A stretch of 64,000 bases of DNA from Odontesthes bonariensis (lineage: Eukaryota; Chordata; Actinopteri; Atheriniformes; Atherinopsidae): the NCBI RefSeq assembly GCF_027942865.1, contig NC_134528.1, positions 28,889,732-28,953,731 of the forward strand, given 5' to 3'. Shown piece by piece: positions 1 through 11,850 of this stretch (its first letter is position 1; every line of letters begins with the position of its first letter). A program made the translations under genes and the position numbers. The notes beneath the pieces are model-generated. The model was not told the origin of the DNA. It did no database searches and worked only from the letters and a program-made list of their open reading frames with translations.

Positions 1-399
1 AATCGTGCATTGAACCAGGTCACCTCGCCACAATGTTGGTTAATTGCATTTGCGCATCACATATTACATTGATACATTGATCGAATGAAAATGTTTCCTG
101 TTGACATATACAAATTCATCATGTGATTGCGCTTTTATAGCAATGTGTGTGCAGTCGATTGGTCCGATTACATTAGTAAAACCGTCTCTCGCTGCAAATA
201 GCGCTTTAATGTTGGCCTGTTCAACTGCATTGTATGGGAATTTGATATGCGGATAATTCCGCCCCACTCGGCTGGCATGGTTCGGCTCAGGGTCAACTGG
301 CACAGTCCAATTGGTTGGCCTCTGTGTTGCGCTCCAACGCCGGCCGCAGCTCTGCGCACAGTTCTAGGAGGATTGCCCTCGAGAACCTATAACGCCATC
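1..399 (-). pseudogene. PIF/Harbinger (HARBI1-like) transposase fragment, broken
   Basis: Minus-strand translation from 303 reads ANIKALFAARDGFTNVIGPI then DCTHIAIKAQSHDEFVYVNR, the typical DDE nuclease stretch of Harbinger transposases (with the aspartate of IDCTHI). After HSINV the frame shifts, and the continuation (CDAQMQLTNIVA, then a stop where tryptophan is expected, then GSMHD) is visible in another frame towards position 1. At least one frameshift and one stop make it non-functional. The element runs off the left edge, and its other side may continue at 1880-2340 beyond an inserted LINE. Confidence 0.8.
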
Positions 400-1879
400 A
401 TGTTACATTACATTACATTACATTACGGCCATTTTGCAGACGCTTTTAACCAAAGCGACTTACAATAAGTGCGTTCAACATCGGTAGGCAAAAGAACTTC
501 AGGTCACAAGAAATCATAAGTGCATTTCCTTCCAAAACCAAACAGCTAAGAGCAAAACTAGTGCTAGAGTAAGTGCGATAAGTCAGGTACCTCAGCCTCT
601 CACCAACTGCACACCAGTCACAGCGGGGTGGGGATGCAAACCCTGGTTCGGGTAGGGGAAGAAATAAAAGAGGTAAGAAAAGCAGGAATGGGATTCAAAC
701 CCTGGTTCGGGTAGGGGGTAATGAAAATATAGAGGGTGCAAGTGGTGGAGGAAACAATAAGTGCGTAAGGAACTAGGACGGAGCAGGGTAGTGTTTCCTG
801 AAGAGGTGGGTTTTCAGCCTGCGGTGAAAGATGGGCAGCGACTCAGCTGTCCTGATATCAGTCGGGAGATCGTTCCACCATCGGGGTGCCAGAACAGAGA
901 AAAGACGTGACCGTGTCGATCGTGCGCAGGGACCCCTGAGTGACGGGGCAGCCAGGTGCCTGGTGGCCGCAGAGCGAAGTGGTCGGGCGGGGTGTAGGGC
1001 TTGACCATAGCCTGGAGGTATGAAGGAGCTGTTCCTTCCACTGCCCTGTAGACCAGCACCAGAGTCTTAAACTGGATGCGAGCAGCTACAGGGAGCCAGT
1101 GTAGAGAGCGGAGAAGGGGAGTGGTGTGGGAGAACTTGGGGAGGTTGAACACCAGACGAGCAGCAGCTTTCTGAACCAGCTCCAGAGGTCTGATGGCAGA
1201 AGCCGGGGCGCCAGCAAGGAGGGAGTTGCAGTAGTCCAGGCGGGAGATGACAAGAGCCTGGATGAGCACCTGTGCTGCCTTATCGGTGAGGAAGGGGCGA
1301 ATCCTCCAGATGTTGTAGAGGAGGAATCGGCAGGAACGGGTCACTGATGCGATGTTTGGCGAGAACGACAGTTCGTCGTCCAGGGTCACACCCAGATTCC
1401 TCGCGGTCCGGGTTGATGTCACCACAGAGTCATCCATGGTGATGGCCAGATCTCGGAACGGGCAGCCCTTCTCCGGGAGAAACACCAGCTCAGTCTTGTC
1501 CAGGTTGAGCTTAAGGTGGTGCATCGACATCCACCCCGAGATGTCTGCCAGGCACGCAGCAATGCGCGCTTCCACTTGGGTGTCAGAAGGGGGAAAAAAC
1601 AGAATCAGCTGGGTGTCGTCTGCATAGCAGTGGTAGGAAAAGTTATGGGAGTGGATGACAGAACCAAGAGATGATGTGTAGAGGGAGAAAAGAAGAGGAC
1701 CCAGGACCGAACCTTGGGGAACCCCAGTGGTGAGCCTACGTGGCTTCGACACAGACCCTCTCAGTGTGGCGTGGTAGAAGCGATCTGTCAGGTAGGATGA
1801 GAACATGGAGAGTGCAGAGCCAGAAACCCCCATTCCCTCCAGGGTAGAGAGAAGGATGTCGTGGTTCACTGTGTCAACA
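400..1879 (-). mobile_element. L2-clade LINE, 5'-truncated copy A
   Basis: A reverse transcriptase C-terminal half is read on the minus strand from about 1885 to 814: GVPQGSVLGPLLFSLY, the YADD active site in FSYHCYADDTQL, KLNLDKTE and SRLDYCNSLLAG. The last 50 or so residues run in a shifted frame (RPPGTWLPRHSG in place of the usual SATRHLAAPS), so the protein is broken. The 3' end is at 400-425, where the element ends in repeated TTACA units, typical of teleost L2 tails. The 5' part is lost: homology with copy B stops at about 1879. Confidence 0.9.
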
Positions 1880-2340
1880 AATTCCAGCAATTCCTAATTC
1901 CAGCAATTCCAACATGTTCCAGCAAATTCTCTCTTTCTCTGAACACACGCTCTCTTCGAATTGCACCATTTGCAAAGTCTTCTTATACAGCCATTGTTTT
2001 TAATGGCACCATTGCGCATGCTTTTATATCCACTCGTGTAATTGCAGACACATGGGTGTGTTAATTGTTTATCAGTATTAATTGTTCATGTGTCTCAAAT
2101 GTGCACATCACTGTCTGAGGACTAATTGTGTTCACATTTATTTATTATGACAGTTTCCCAACATCACCTCCAAGTGTCGGCAAAGAATCAACAGCTGTAG
2201 AAAAGTGCGTACGCCAGCCCTGAAGTTGGTGTGAGGTTCCGCACATTTCCACGGTCATTTAGCTCTTGATACATCTGATCTTTGACGTGAAAAGTACGTA
2301 CGCCACTTTTTTTGTGCGTACACACCCTTTGTACACAAGG
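1880..2340. mobile_element. probable distal part of the Harbinger element beyond LINE copy A
   Basis: The start repeats AATTCCAGCAATTCC-type units (1882-1930). The rest holds GTACGCC/GTGCGTAC repeats in both directions (around 2206-2212, 2296-2300 and 2315-2320), as expected of Harbinger ends. Its assignment to the same element as 1-399 is inference from position only. Confidence 0.4.
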
Positions 2341-2573
2341 CCTCTGGTCCTTACAGGTCTTAAAAGTGAAAAAATACAACCTTTGTTTTTCAAAATACAG
2401 AAGCAGTGTGTGGAAAACTAAGTGCACCCCATGATTTTGTAGATTGTAGAACAACCTTTATCAGTAAAAAATTTAAGTAATCATTTTCATGATATCAGTC
2501 TTTCACACCATTGTGGAAGAATTTTGGTTCACTCTTCTTTACAATGTTACTTCAGTTCATTGAATTTTTTTGG

Positions 2574-3019
2574 TGTTACGGACAGATTTGAGTTTTGGGA
2601 CTGATTGACATGCTTGGGTGGTGACGTGGGTACATTGGGTCACGTGGTGATTAATTTTGTATTTCACCTGGGCGCTGGGGAGATGGAAGGTTCAATCAAT
2701 ATGAGAGTGGGTGACTGGGGAGGCCTACCTTTTGCTGACCGCTTGCTTGGGCTACGCTAAATCTTAGGCTATAGTTTGCACAGCACTTTTGCACTTTATG
2801 CACGTTTTGCACACCTGGCTTCAATCGCTATGGATTTTAACGATTTGCATTGATGGATTACTGTACGTTTTAACCTTTGAAGCAAGACAAGTGATGAATA
2901 AACAAGTAAACGGAAATGTGGATCTTTGGAAGCTTATTTGCACAACCAGCGCGTCGGGCACAACTTCCCCAGTTCAGCTGCTCGGCGACTAAGGCATTGG
3001 TTTGCTTAGCCGCCACTTC
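2574..3019 (+). mobile_element. LTR-like insertion in the Tc1 remnant (possible solo LTR)
   Basis: The segment begins TGTTACGGAC, a common start of fish Ty3/Gypsy-type LTRs, contains AATAAA at 2897-2902, and separates two parts of the Tc1 element that are normally adjacent (GTTCATTGA and TTTATGCACAGCTC). TTGGT occurs at both junctions (about 2570 and 3020), consistent with a 5-bp target duplication. No internal retroelement genes are present. The exact ends are uncertain. Confidence 0.5.
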
Positions 3020-3661
3020 AGTTGGTATATGTTTATGCACAGCTCTCTTAAGGTCCCACCACAGCATTTCAATCAGGTTGAGGTCTGGACTTTGACTGGA
3101 CTATTGCAACACCTTTGATTCTTTTTTCTTTTCCAGACATTCTGTTGTAGATTTGCTGCTGTGCTGCTGAGATCGTTGTCCTCATTTGTGTCCTAATTTT
3201 GGTTAACCTTTAGATGTTGCAAAGATGGTTTCACATCTGACTCTAGAACACTTTGGTATCCAGAGGAGTTGATGGTGGACTCAATGACTGCAAGGTGCCC
3301 AGGTCCTGTGGCTGCAGAACAAGCCCAGATCATCAGCCCTCCACCACCGTGCTTGATGGTTGGTATGAGGGGTTTGTGCTGATATGCTGTGTTTGGTTTC
3401 CTCCAAACGTTTTGCTGTGCATTATGAGCAAACATCTCCACTATGGTCTTGTCTTCTTTTTTTTTTAAGGAGAAGAGGCTTTCTCCTGCAACCCTTCCAA
3501 ATAAGCCATTATTGGTCTCTGTCTTTTTCTAACTTTACTGTCATGAACTTTAACATTTAACATGCTAACTGAGGCCTGTAGAGTCTGAGATGCAGCTCTT
3601 AGTTGTTGTTTTTTGTTTGTTTGTTGTGCAATTTCTCTGAGAATTACACCATCTGGCATTA

Positions 3662-3731
3662 GGGTAACCTATCCATGATGTACCCTGCCTCTCGCCCAAT
3701 GGCAGCTGGGATAGGCTCCATCCCATGATGT
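3662..3731 (+). repeat. SINE tail fragment inside the Tc1 remnant
   Basis: The sequence TGTACCCTGCCTCTCGCCCA then GCTGGGATAGGCTCC matches the 3' half of the SINEs at 12451 and 18521. It interrupts the Tc1 transposase reading. Confidence 0.75.
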
Positions 3732-4045
3732 TCACTCCTAGGAAGATTAGCAACTGTCATTAATATCTTTTACTTGTGAATAATCTTTCTCTCTGTAGAA
3801 TGATGGACTCTAAATAGTTTGGAAATAACCTTATAACCCTTCCAGGTTGATGGGCAGCAACAATTTGTCTTTAAGATCATTGCTGCTGTCTTTCCTTCTT
3901 AGCCTTGTATTAACACACACTTGAATTCTCCAGATCAGCAAACTGACACAAATTCTGATTTTATAGAGGTGCTCACACTTGGATTTGGAGCTTCTGACAC
4001 TGAATTTCTGAATTTTGCTTAGTTTTTGTGTGACATAATGACATG

Positions 4046-5300
4046 GTGTAATTATTGTAAACAATGTAAACATCTAATATGTCAGTCTACATTGAGAAAT
4101 ATTCATACAAACCATATGGAGGAAACCAGATCTAAGATGTGAACACCATGCTTAAATTCAATGAGCATAAGACTGCATCAGTGTGTTTTCTCTTCTAACC
4201 TAGCCTACGAGAGGTTATTGTAGGCAGTTAAAGAGTCACACAGATATGATCCTTTGGACGATGATAGGTATGCAGCAGCACACACGCAGGCTAATTCTGC
4301 ATTGTGAAGTGGTGCATGAAGAGTCACAGTTCTTTGAGAAGAGAAATCCAATCAAGTCTTTTAAAAAGCGTCTGCCACTCTTCAAGTCTTGCTGGGTCAG
4401 ATTGTTGTGGCCCGAAGAGGCCAAGAGGGTGAGGACCTGAGCCGGGGTCAAGGCATCCAGCGACGGCAGGCTTTAGAAATTCATTCTTGCCCAGTGCCCC
4501 TTCTGTTTCATTAGCCACCCCATCTGCCTATTATCACCCAACTCTAATTTAGACGAGGAGTGCGAGAGGGTGTGAGCCTGTGTGTGATGGTGGGGGTGGT
4601 TTGGGTGTGTTCAGATTTGTTTACCAGCTTGTGTGTGTTTGTGTGTATGTGTTCGCCATCTCCCAGCCAGGCAGGATTCCGGTGAGGCAACTCCTGCTTT
4701 TCTTCCAGTGAAAAAGCAGCAGACCTAACGACCCCACTCTAATAGCACAGTGTCAATATTGTTGCATTTAAATTCCCATAGCTCTCATATAATATGCACT
4801 AACAGGGATGGCTCATCAGAACTCAATACCCAGAAGCTCAGCAAGGTGACTGTGGCACATCCCTACCAATATCATGTTTCAGGGTGTCAACATCTTTTTT
4901 TCTTTGTTAGTGTCTTTCTATTGTACAGCTTTGCTGCAATCTTTGTGCTTTCCATCCTGGCGGATCTCCGTTGAAACCTCCGTGTTGGTGTGATGTATGT
5001 GGCAGCAACTGATGCAGTTTGCTCAAAATTTAGTAATGTGAGCAGCCAGCCCAGCCTCATGGGAAAAACATGAAACAGTCACATAATAGAAAACTTTGTA
5101 TTTGAACTGATTAAGACTAAATATATATATATTTTTTTCATGCCCTCCTGCATGACTTTCAAAGTGATATATTGTACTGGGACATTTGGTTCGTGAGTTC
5201 AGTACGTTTTTTTGTTTAGCTGAAGAGATGAGACTTGGCAGCCAGATATCCAGGAAAGGATATTTTGATGCTATATGTAATTACAGGGTCAGTTTTAATA
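4046..5300. other. non-coding stretch, nothing recognised
   Basis: Only short chance frames and T-rich or TG-rich patches (about 4600-4650) are seen. There is no conserved protein and no clear repeat family. Confidence 0.6.
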
Positions 5301-5395
5301 CAAGATTAAGATTAAGAGCCGATTTCTTTGTCATGCATACATGCATACACACGAAATTTGTCCTCCACTTTTAACCCATCCAGGTTGGCAACTGG
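5300..5395 (+). repeat. retroposon-tail-like repeat
   Basis: Contains CTTTGTCATGCATACATGC, then CACGAAATTTGTCCTCC and TTTAACCCATCC, a combination common at the ends of teleost retroposons. The family is not resolved. Confidence 0.45.
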
Positions 5396-5396
5396 G

Positions 5397-5422
5397 TATA
5401 TATAGTATATATACTATATATA
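5397..5422. repeat. 26-bp perfect AT palindrome
   Basis: The bases from 5397 to 5422 are alternating TA interrupted by AGT and ACT and equal their own reverse complement. It probably arose from a TA microsatellite. Confidence 0.8.
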
Positions 5423-5641
5423 GTTTAATATGTGTGTTCTTCCTTTACCCTGAAATAAGCATCTGAGAATTTAAAATAGGAAATAGCTTACAAATGTTTT
5501 TTTAATAGTTATACGGTAAAAATGATCATAGTTCATATTAAATATGGTCACAAACAAAAAAAAAGTAGGATTATTTTTCTGACATGCCAGTAAACAGTTG
5601 TCCACATAAGTGAATCACTTAAGGTTCATCAAATTGAATCA

Positions 5642-6194
5642 TTAAGTCAAGTCAAATTTATTTGTATAGCATATTTCATGTACAAAACAATTAAAAGTGT
5701 TTACATAAAATAAAAGCATTGCAGCAGGGAGTGGAAGAAGCATTAATAATGTGTAAAAGAATATAAAGAGAAACAAATAAAATAATTCAAATGATTAAAA
5801 ACAAGCAACAGTCTAGATAAGTTAAAAGATATCGTGCAGATTTCATGCATAGACACATGAGAAAAGAAATGTTTTTAACCTGGATTCAAAAATGTCTACA
5901 TTTGGTGAAAGTTTAATCTCCACTGGCAGTTTGTTCCACTTGTTTGCAGCATAACAGCTAAATGCTGCTTCTCCATGTTTAGTCTGGACTCTGGACTGGA
6001 CCAGCTGACCTGAGTCCTTGGATCTAAGAGCTCTGCTGGCTTTATATTCTCTGAACATATCACAGATGGATTTTGGGCCTAAACCGTTCTGGGATTTGTA
6101 AACCATCAGCAGTCTTTTAAAATCTATTCTGTGACTGACTGGAAGCCAGAGTAAAGATTTTAAAGCTGGTGTGATGTGTTCAGATCTCTTAGTC
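5642..6194 (-). mobile_element. L2-clade LINE (host copy), 3' part
   Basis: Minus-strand reading from 6194 gives TKRSEHITPALKSLLWLPVS and TKHGEAAFSCYAANKWNKLP, ending at a stop near 5843. This is the C-terminal tail of an L2-type reverse transcriptase. The 3' end at 5642-5690 holds AAGTCAAATTTATTTGTATA, the usual end of this fish LINE group. Its upstream half continues at 7431 after the inserted copy B. Confidence 0.85.
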
Positions 6195-7430
6195 ATTACA
6201 TTACATTACATTTACATTACGGTCATTTTGCAGACGCTTTTAACCAAAGCGACTTACAATAAGTGCGTTCAACATCGGTAGGCAAAAGAACTTCAGGTCA
6301 CAAGAAATCATAAGTGCATTTCCTTCTAATACCAAACAGCTAAGAGCAAAACTAGTGCTAGAGTAAGTGCGATAACCAACCAGCCTCTCACCAACTGCAC
6401 ACCAGTCACAGCGGGGTGGGGATGCAAACCCTGGTTCGGGTAGGGGAAGACATAAAAGAGGTAAGAAAAGCAGGAATGGGTTGCAAACCCTGGTTCGGGT
6501 AGGGGGTAATGAAAATATAGAGGGTGCCAGTGGTGGAGGAAACAATAAGTGCGTAAGGAACTAGGACGGCGCAGGCGGGAGATGACAAGAGCCTGGATGA
6601 GCACCTGTGTTGCCTTGTCGGTGAGGAAGGGGCGAATCCTCCGGATGTTGTAGAGGAGGAATCGGCAGGAACGGGTCACTGATGCGATGTTTGGCGAGAA
6701 CGACAGTTCGTCGTCCAGGGTCACACCCAGATTCCTCGCGGTCCGGGTTGATGTCACCACAGAGTCATCCATGGTGATGGCCAGGTCTCTGAATGGGCAG
6801 GCCTTCCCCGGGAGAAACACCAGCTCAGTCTTGTCCAGGTTGAGCTTAAGGTGGTGCATCGACATCCACCCCGAGATGTCTGCCAGGCACGCAGCAATGC
6901 GTGCTTCCACTTGGGTGTCAGAAGGGGGAAAAGACAGAATCAGCTGGGTGTCGTCTGCATAGCAGTGGTAGGAAAAGTTATGGGAGTGGATGACAGAACC
7001 AAGAGATGATGTGTAGAGGGAGAAAAGAAGAGGACCCAGGACCGAACCTTGGGGAACCCCGGTGGTGAGCCTACGTGGCTTCGACACAGACCCTCTCAGT
7101 GTGACCTGGTAGAAGCGATCTGTCAGGTAGGATGAGAACATGGAGAGTGCAGAGCCAGAAACCCCCATTCCCTCCAGGGTAGAGAGAAGGATGTGGTGGT
7201 TCACTGTGTCAAATGCTGCAGACAGGTCCAGGAGAATCAGGACAGAGGAGAGAGAGTTAGCTCGAGCAGTTTGGAGTGACTCAGTTACTGCTAGGAGGGC
7301 CGTCTCAGTTGAGTGGCCCACCTTGAACCCGGACTGGTAGGGATCCAAGAGGTTGTTCTGGTGGAGGTAAGAGGACAGTTGTTTGAAGACAGCACGTTCA
7401 AGGGTTTTGGACAGAAAGGGTAGAAGTCCG
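6195..7430 (-). mobile_element. L2-clade LINE copy B, inserted into another L2
   Basis: It is nearly identical to copy A (400-1879) over the shared parts and reads further upstream ([40 protein letters not shown]). The YADD motif is kept. About 450 bases present in copy A (788-1236) are missing here: the sequence passes from GGAACTAGGACGG directly to GCAGGCGGGAGATGAC at about 6570, fusing the 3' UTR to the palm/thumb coding region. Its 3' end is the TTACA repeat at 6195-6222. Confidence 0.88.
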
Positions 7431-7800
7431 GGTTAAAACTCCAGCAGCAGCGTTCTGGATGAGCTGCAGATGTTTAATGCTCTTTTTGGGAAGTCCAGTT
7501 AAAAGAGCCAATTGTAACAAAATAACTCCGGCCTTCTGAGTAGGACCTGAACCAGTTAAGGACCGCTCCAGAGTCCAACCCAGTTTTCCAGCCTGTGCAA
7601 CAGGATTCTGTGATCTACAGTATCAAACGCAGCGCTGAGGTCCAACAGAACCGGGACTGAAACACAACCTGAATCAGTATTCAACCTGATGTCGTTCAAT
7701 ACTTTGACCAGAGCTGTTTCAGTGCTGTGATGATGTCTGAAGCCTGATTGGAAGTTATCAACTTCCACTTTCATTTAGAAAGTTGTTGAGCTGGTTAAAT
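7431..7800 (-). mobile_element. L2-clade LINE (host copy), 5' part
   Basis: Minus-strand reading gives [20 protein letters not shown] and [20 protein letters not shown] (7774-7556), early RT motifs. After an internal deletion at about 7545 comes TGLPKKSIKHLQLIQNAAAG (7520-7440). The next residues of that motif series (TKRSEHITP) are found at 6194, on the other side of copy B. Confidence 0.85.
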
Positions 7801-10800
7801 ACAACTTTCTCAATCAGTCAAAGGAACCGTGATTTATCTTTCACTGTGTATGAAATCTTGTACTTAAACTTGGTATTTGGGGAACATGAGTGCATTAAAA
7901 CTAACAATCATGGTTACACATGTGTAACTTGGACAATGTATTTATAACAGCCAAAACCTTTATTAGGAACTCATACACTTCACGCACCTTCACTTGTCAC
8001 TCTCATGGCTTCAATGGGAAGATTCATATTCAGTCAGAATGCTTTCAGTGCTGAACTCAATTGTTGTTTGATAGCTAAGAGTAACCCATTTTTGTTTCTA
8101 CAAACGACATGGTTATTTCCCCCCTAGTAGATGTGTGGTCATATTCACAAACTTCACTAGCCAGCAAAACAATTGGGATCACACTCTATGACAGCTTAGT
8201 GCACAATCTGCCATTTTCATTTTGAGACTATTGAAGTGAGTATGTACTGCATACAGTGCACTACATCGAAGAGAACGTACATAAATATCCAAAAGGAGAT
8301 GGAGTGCCTTTCTTCTTCAATTTATTTCAACTCTTTCACTCCTCATTTTACCCCTCACAAGTGAAAAAATATATTTTCTTATAGAATTTCTAGGTTCCAG
8401 TGGTGAGAGAGAAAATTAGGATGACTTGCAGCAAAGGGCCAGATGTAAGTAACTGAATTCAGCCTGGCTTCAACAAGGACCAACCCCAGTATATATATTT
8501 TATAGGTACCAGTCACCCACCCAAACATCTGGACTACATTGACCCAAGCTGGTGACTCTGACTAGTTCTTTTTTTTTTCTTGATGGTGATTGGTGAGTAA
8601 TGAACATGTGTTATTGTGGTAGTGTTATTTAAAATATACAATCATTGTAAATATTTTGAGCTACTTGACTACTTTACCACATTTTGTTATCGCTCTTTTT
8701 AATATTCTGTGTAGGTACAAACCAGCATTGAGGTGCAATATTTGTTATATCATTATTTACCCTAATGTCTTTCTTTAGCCTGAAGTGAGCTACAAATTTA
8801 CAGTAGAATAAGCCCAACTTAGAAATGAGTATTTTCCTTAGTCTGAACCAAGAGGTGTTAACCCCTACACAAAAACTTACACAAAGAAAATGATAGTTAT
8901 GGTTGGAAAACAAGTTGAATATGTTATTAGTAAATGTTTTCAGTGAAGGTTTATCTCCATTCTGCCAATGTAAAATGCTGTTTAGTCTTAGGTTATCCCA
9001 AGCATTTGGCCTTGCTTCCCCTCGTGAGAGGGTACTCGTCCTCTAATACCACTACTACTTAGCCTTATATTGACTTGACTAATGCTGATTGAAGTCTTTA
9101 GCATGAGTTAACATGGGCAATGCCACTAATCTGCTTCAGCTCAGAGAAATGCAGAGTTTTCCATAACATGTTCTTCATTTTACACGTCAGAACTTCTCGT
9201 GTCTTGAAATTTCTCTAAATATAAATAATTCTCTAAAACTATTAATAATGTCAGAAAAAAAAATCTAATTTACTTTGACAGATGGTGAAACTGTCTTTGA
9301 TAAAAACTGATTTAATTCAACCATTCCTGTGTCAATCTTTGATATTCTCTCTCTAAGGAAGTTTAGCCCACAATCTCCTCCAATGTTTTTCCACAATTTT
9401 TCATATATGTACAAAAAATTAAATGAATACTAACAGACTTGGATGACAAGATTTTTTTCTTAGTGGGTAATAAAATGTCACAAGTTCTTTGTGTCTATTG
9501 TTGAAAATAAGACTTGGTTATTTACAAGGAGAGCAATCAAGGCAACACATCAGCCTATTCCCTGACACTGAACATTGAGTTACCATCTAGTACATTGACT
9601 GATGTGCAGACAATCAATTGAGATCATTAAACTTTATCAACATCTCCTACAGGACTGAGTCAGATCATTAAGGGCTCTGATATGATGATATCCTATGTCC
9701 AAAAGGAGCCATAAGCTCAGCTATTAAACTAATCCTATTCTATTTTTTTTTAACAAATACTCAGGAAGGGTAATTTAATTTGTTTTTTGTTGCATTTCCA
9801 CATGAAGGCTTTCAGTTATCTAACACAAAGCTGATATAAATATTTCTGGCAATACGAGCATGTGTGGTCTCTCTTGATTTGAGGGTCATGAGGAACATAA
9901 GAATGCTTTCCTACCAAAGCATCAAAAAAAAAAGAAGGGGAAGAAGATAAAGGATTAAACATTAAAGGTCTCTAATCTGTAACTGGCAGCATGGTTTATT
10001 CTTGTAGATGCTGTTGTGTCAGTGCATGAAAGAGCTCTGAAGTCCAGAGATAAAATGCAGTGCATGCTGGGATTTATGAGAGATTAAGGCAAACTTTCCC
10101 TTTAAGATTCAAAATGTGTAATCTTTAACCCAAAAAAAGACTGAAGGATTACGAAGACTTCTGAGACTAAAAAAGAAATCCCCTTTCAAGATGACATGTG
10201 ATGCCATGATTATTATTCCTTGACAGAATAGTTTAATCCTGTATAGTGAATTCAGGCTGACAGGTTTGGTTTGTTCAAACTGTTCTATTTAAGTTTGCAG
10301 TACATTGCACACTGTGTCAAAACAAATGTATGCAATGGACCTAATGGATATCATTTTTGAGAATGACTTAGTGTGCACATAATATGGCTTTTATTGAATA
10401 TGTGTTTTGCTGTTAATTCTACATTTGAATTATCTGAAATGATTCCATAAAATCTTAATGAAAGGAACTAAACAGTAAACTCTCAAGTGGAAAATGTTTT
10501 GGTCAGCTGGTCATTCTACTGTTGGTTTGAAATATTTTCTTTACGGTTCTTTTAAAGTGCTAGTCCAACTTTTATTTTTTAATATTCATTCAAAGTTTTA
10601 GGTTTGATTCTGCCTTTACCAGCTTGACAAATATTTGGCACAGTACTTTAATGCACCACTATGTTTATCAGCTAATCTTTGAATGTAGGTTATTTGCTGT
10701 GAATAGTGATTTGATCTGAATTTTTTACCCTGAAAACAAAGGGGGCAGCAGCAACAAAGGACATTTAAGCAATCTTCTTCCATTCTTTTATATGGGATTG

Positions 10801-11850
10801 AGTCAAAGACTTCTGAGAAGTCAGTGTATTGCTTAGAGAAAAGAGCAGTCAGAGCGCTCTCAGTTTAGACTATCACAAGGATTGTGACAGGAGCAAATAG
10901 CTACTCAGTATTGTGCCACCAGAAGAGTGCATCTTTCACTATAAACAGTCCACGTGATCTCATGATGCTCGGCTAATGGGTCAAACATGCTAAAAACCTA
11001 AAATCAATAGTACATTCCATGGGATCATGCTGGTAGGCACACTGCTGATTTGTGGTATCTGGCAATTGAGGAACTCAGCGCACTACTGTAAATAAAGACT
11101 GGGGGATTGATAATAAAATATACCACAGCTGTGCCCATCAGACTCACCTCACTTTGTTCCCTGAACTTCTGCCAATTGTTCTTGCCCTGCAGTCGAGCCA
11201 AAGCCTCATCCGTTTTTATTTTGTTTGCTCCACTGAACTTAACTATTAGATTAAATGCAATGATATCATATGATAAAAAGAGAAAATAAAAGATGATCTC
11301 AGAGGGATGTTTGGCTTTTTTAAGTGGGATTGTTCAAAGTACTCATGAGTAATTGGTACCCAGTAACACTCTTAGCTTGAAAAAGTAGGGAGGAACTCTA
11401 ACACTTATCTAAGAGCTGCTCAAAATGGACAGACAACAGTCCAAGCAAACGATAATGTATGTTTCAGATTTTTACATCGATTAATTTTGGCTTACAGGTA
11501 TTTATATTGGCACCATCATTTTTTCAACCAAAGAACACCCATGTTGTGCTGGTAGTGCAGAGCCACCACACAAGTATTTGACTCTTAGCTGCACATTACC
11601 GACGCAACACATATTCTACTGCTGAGAAAGTATTGCCCCAAAAAATATCCTCTTAGACTAAACTGACCCAATGTAAATTTTTACAATTAAGTGTTCACTC
11701 TGGCTGTTATAAGTGTAGGAGTTTTGAGTTATTTTAGATAAAACTAGCCCTTCTCCTGTATGGAGCAGTTGTTAGCTTGGCTCCACCGTCAGATTTCCAC
11801 CTTGCTACTCCAAACTGAGAGCGCTCTGGCTCCTGTTTACTGCAAATAAG
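7801..11850. other. 4-kb non-coding stretch with no recognised repeat
   Basis: AT-rich unique-looking DNA. All open frames are short and lack splice-supported homology. Nothing was recognised on either strand. Confidence 0.6.

Larger units (their letters stand above)
2395..4045 (-). pseudogene. Tc1-like transposon remnant with broken transposase
   Basis: Pieces of one transposase run on the minus strand in order. There is a HTH start near 3900-3730 (KDSSNDLKDK), then ASQTLQASVSMLNVKVHDS (3540-3600). Next come EMFAHNAQQNVWRKPNTAYQ and HGGGGLMIWACSAATGPGHL (3290-3440). Last is SPDLNLIEMLWWDLKRAVHK (3030-3100). Several frameshifts and stops separate them. Two other repeats interrupt the element, at 2574-3019 and 3662-3731. 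The 3' flank at 2455-2573 matches the familiar tail of these elements in fish. It is an old, dead copy. Confidence 0.85.
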
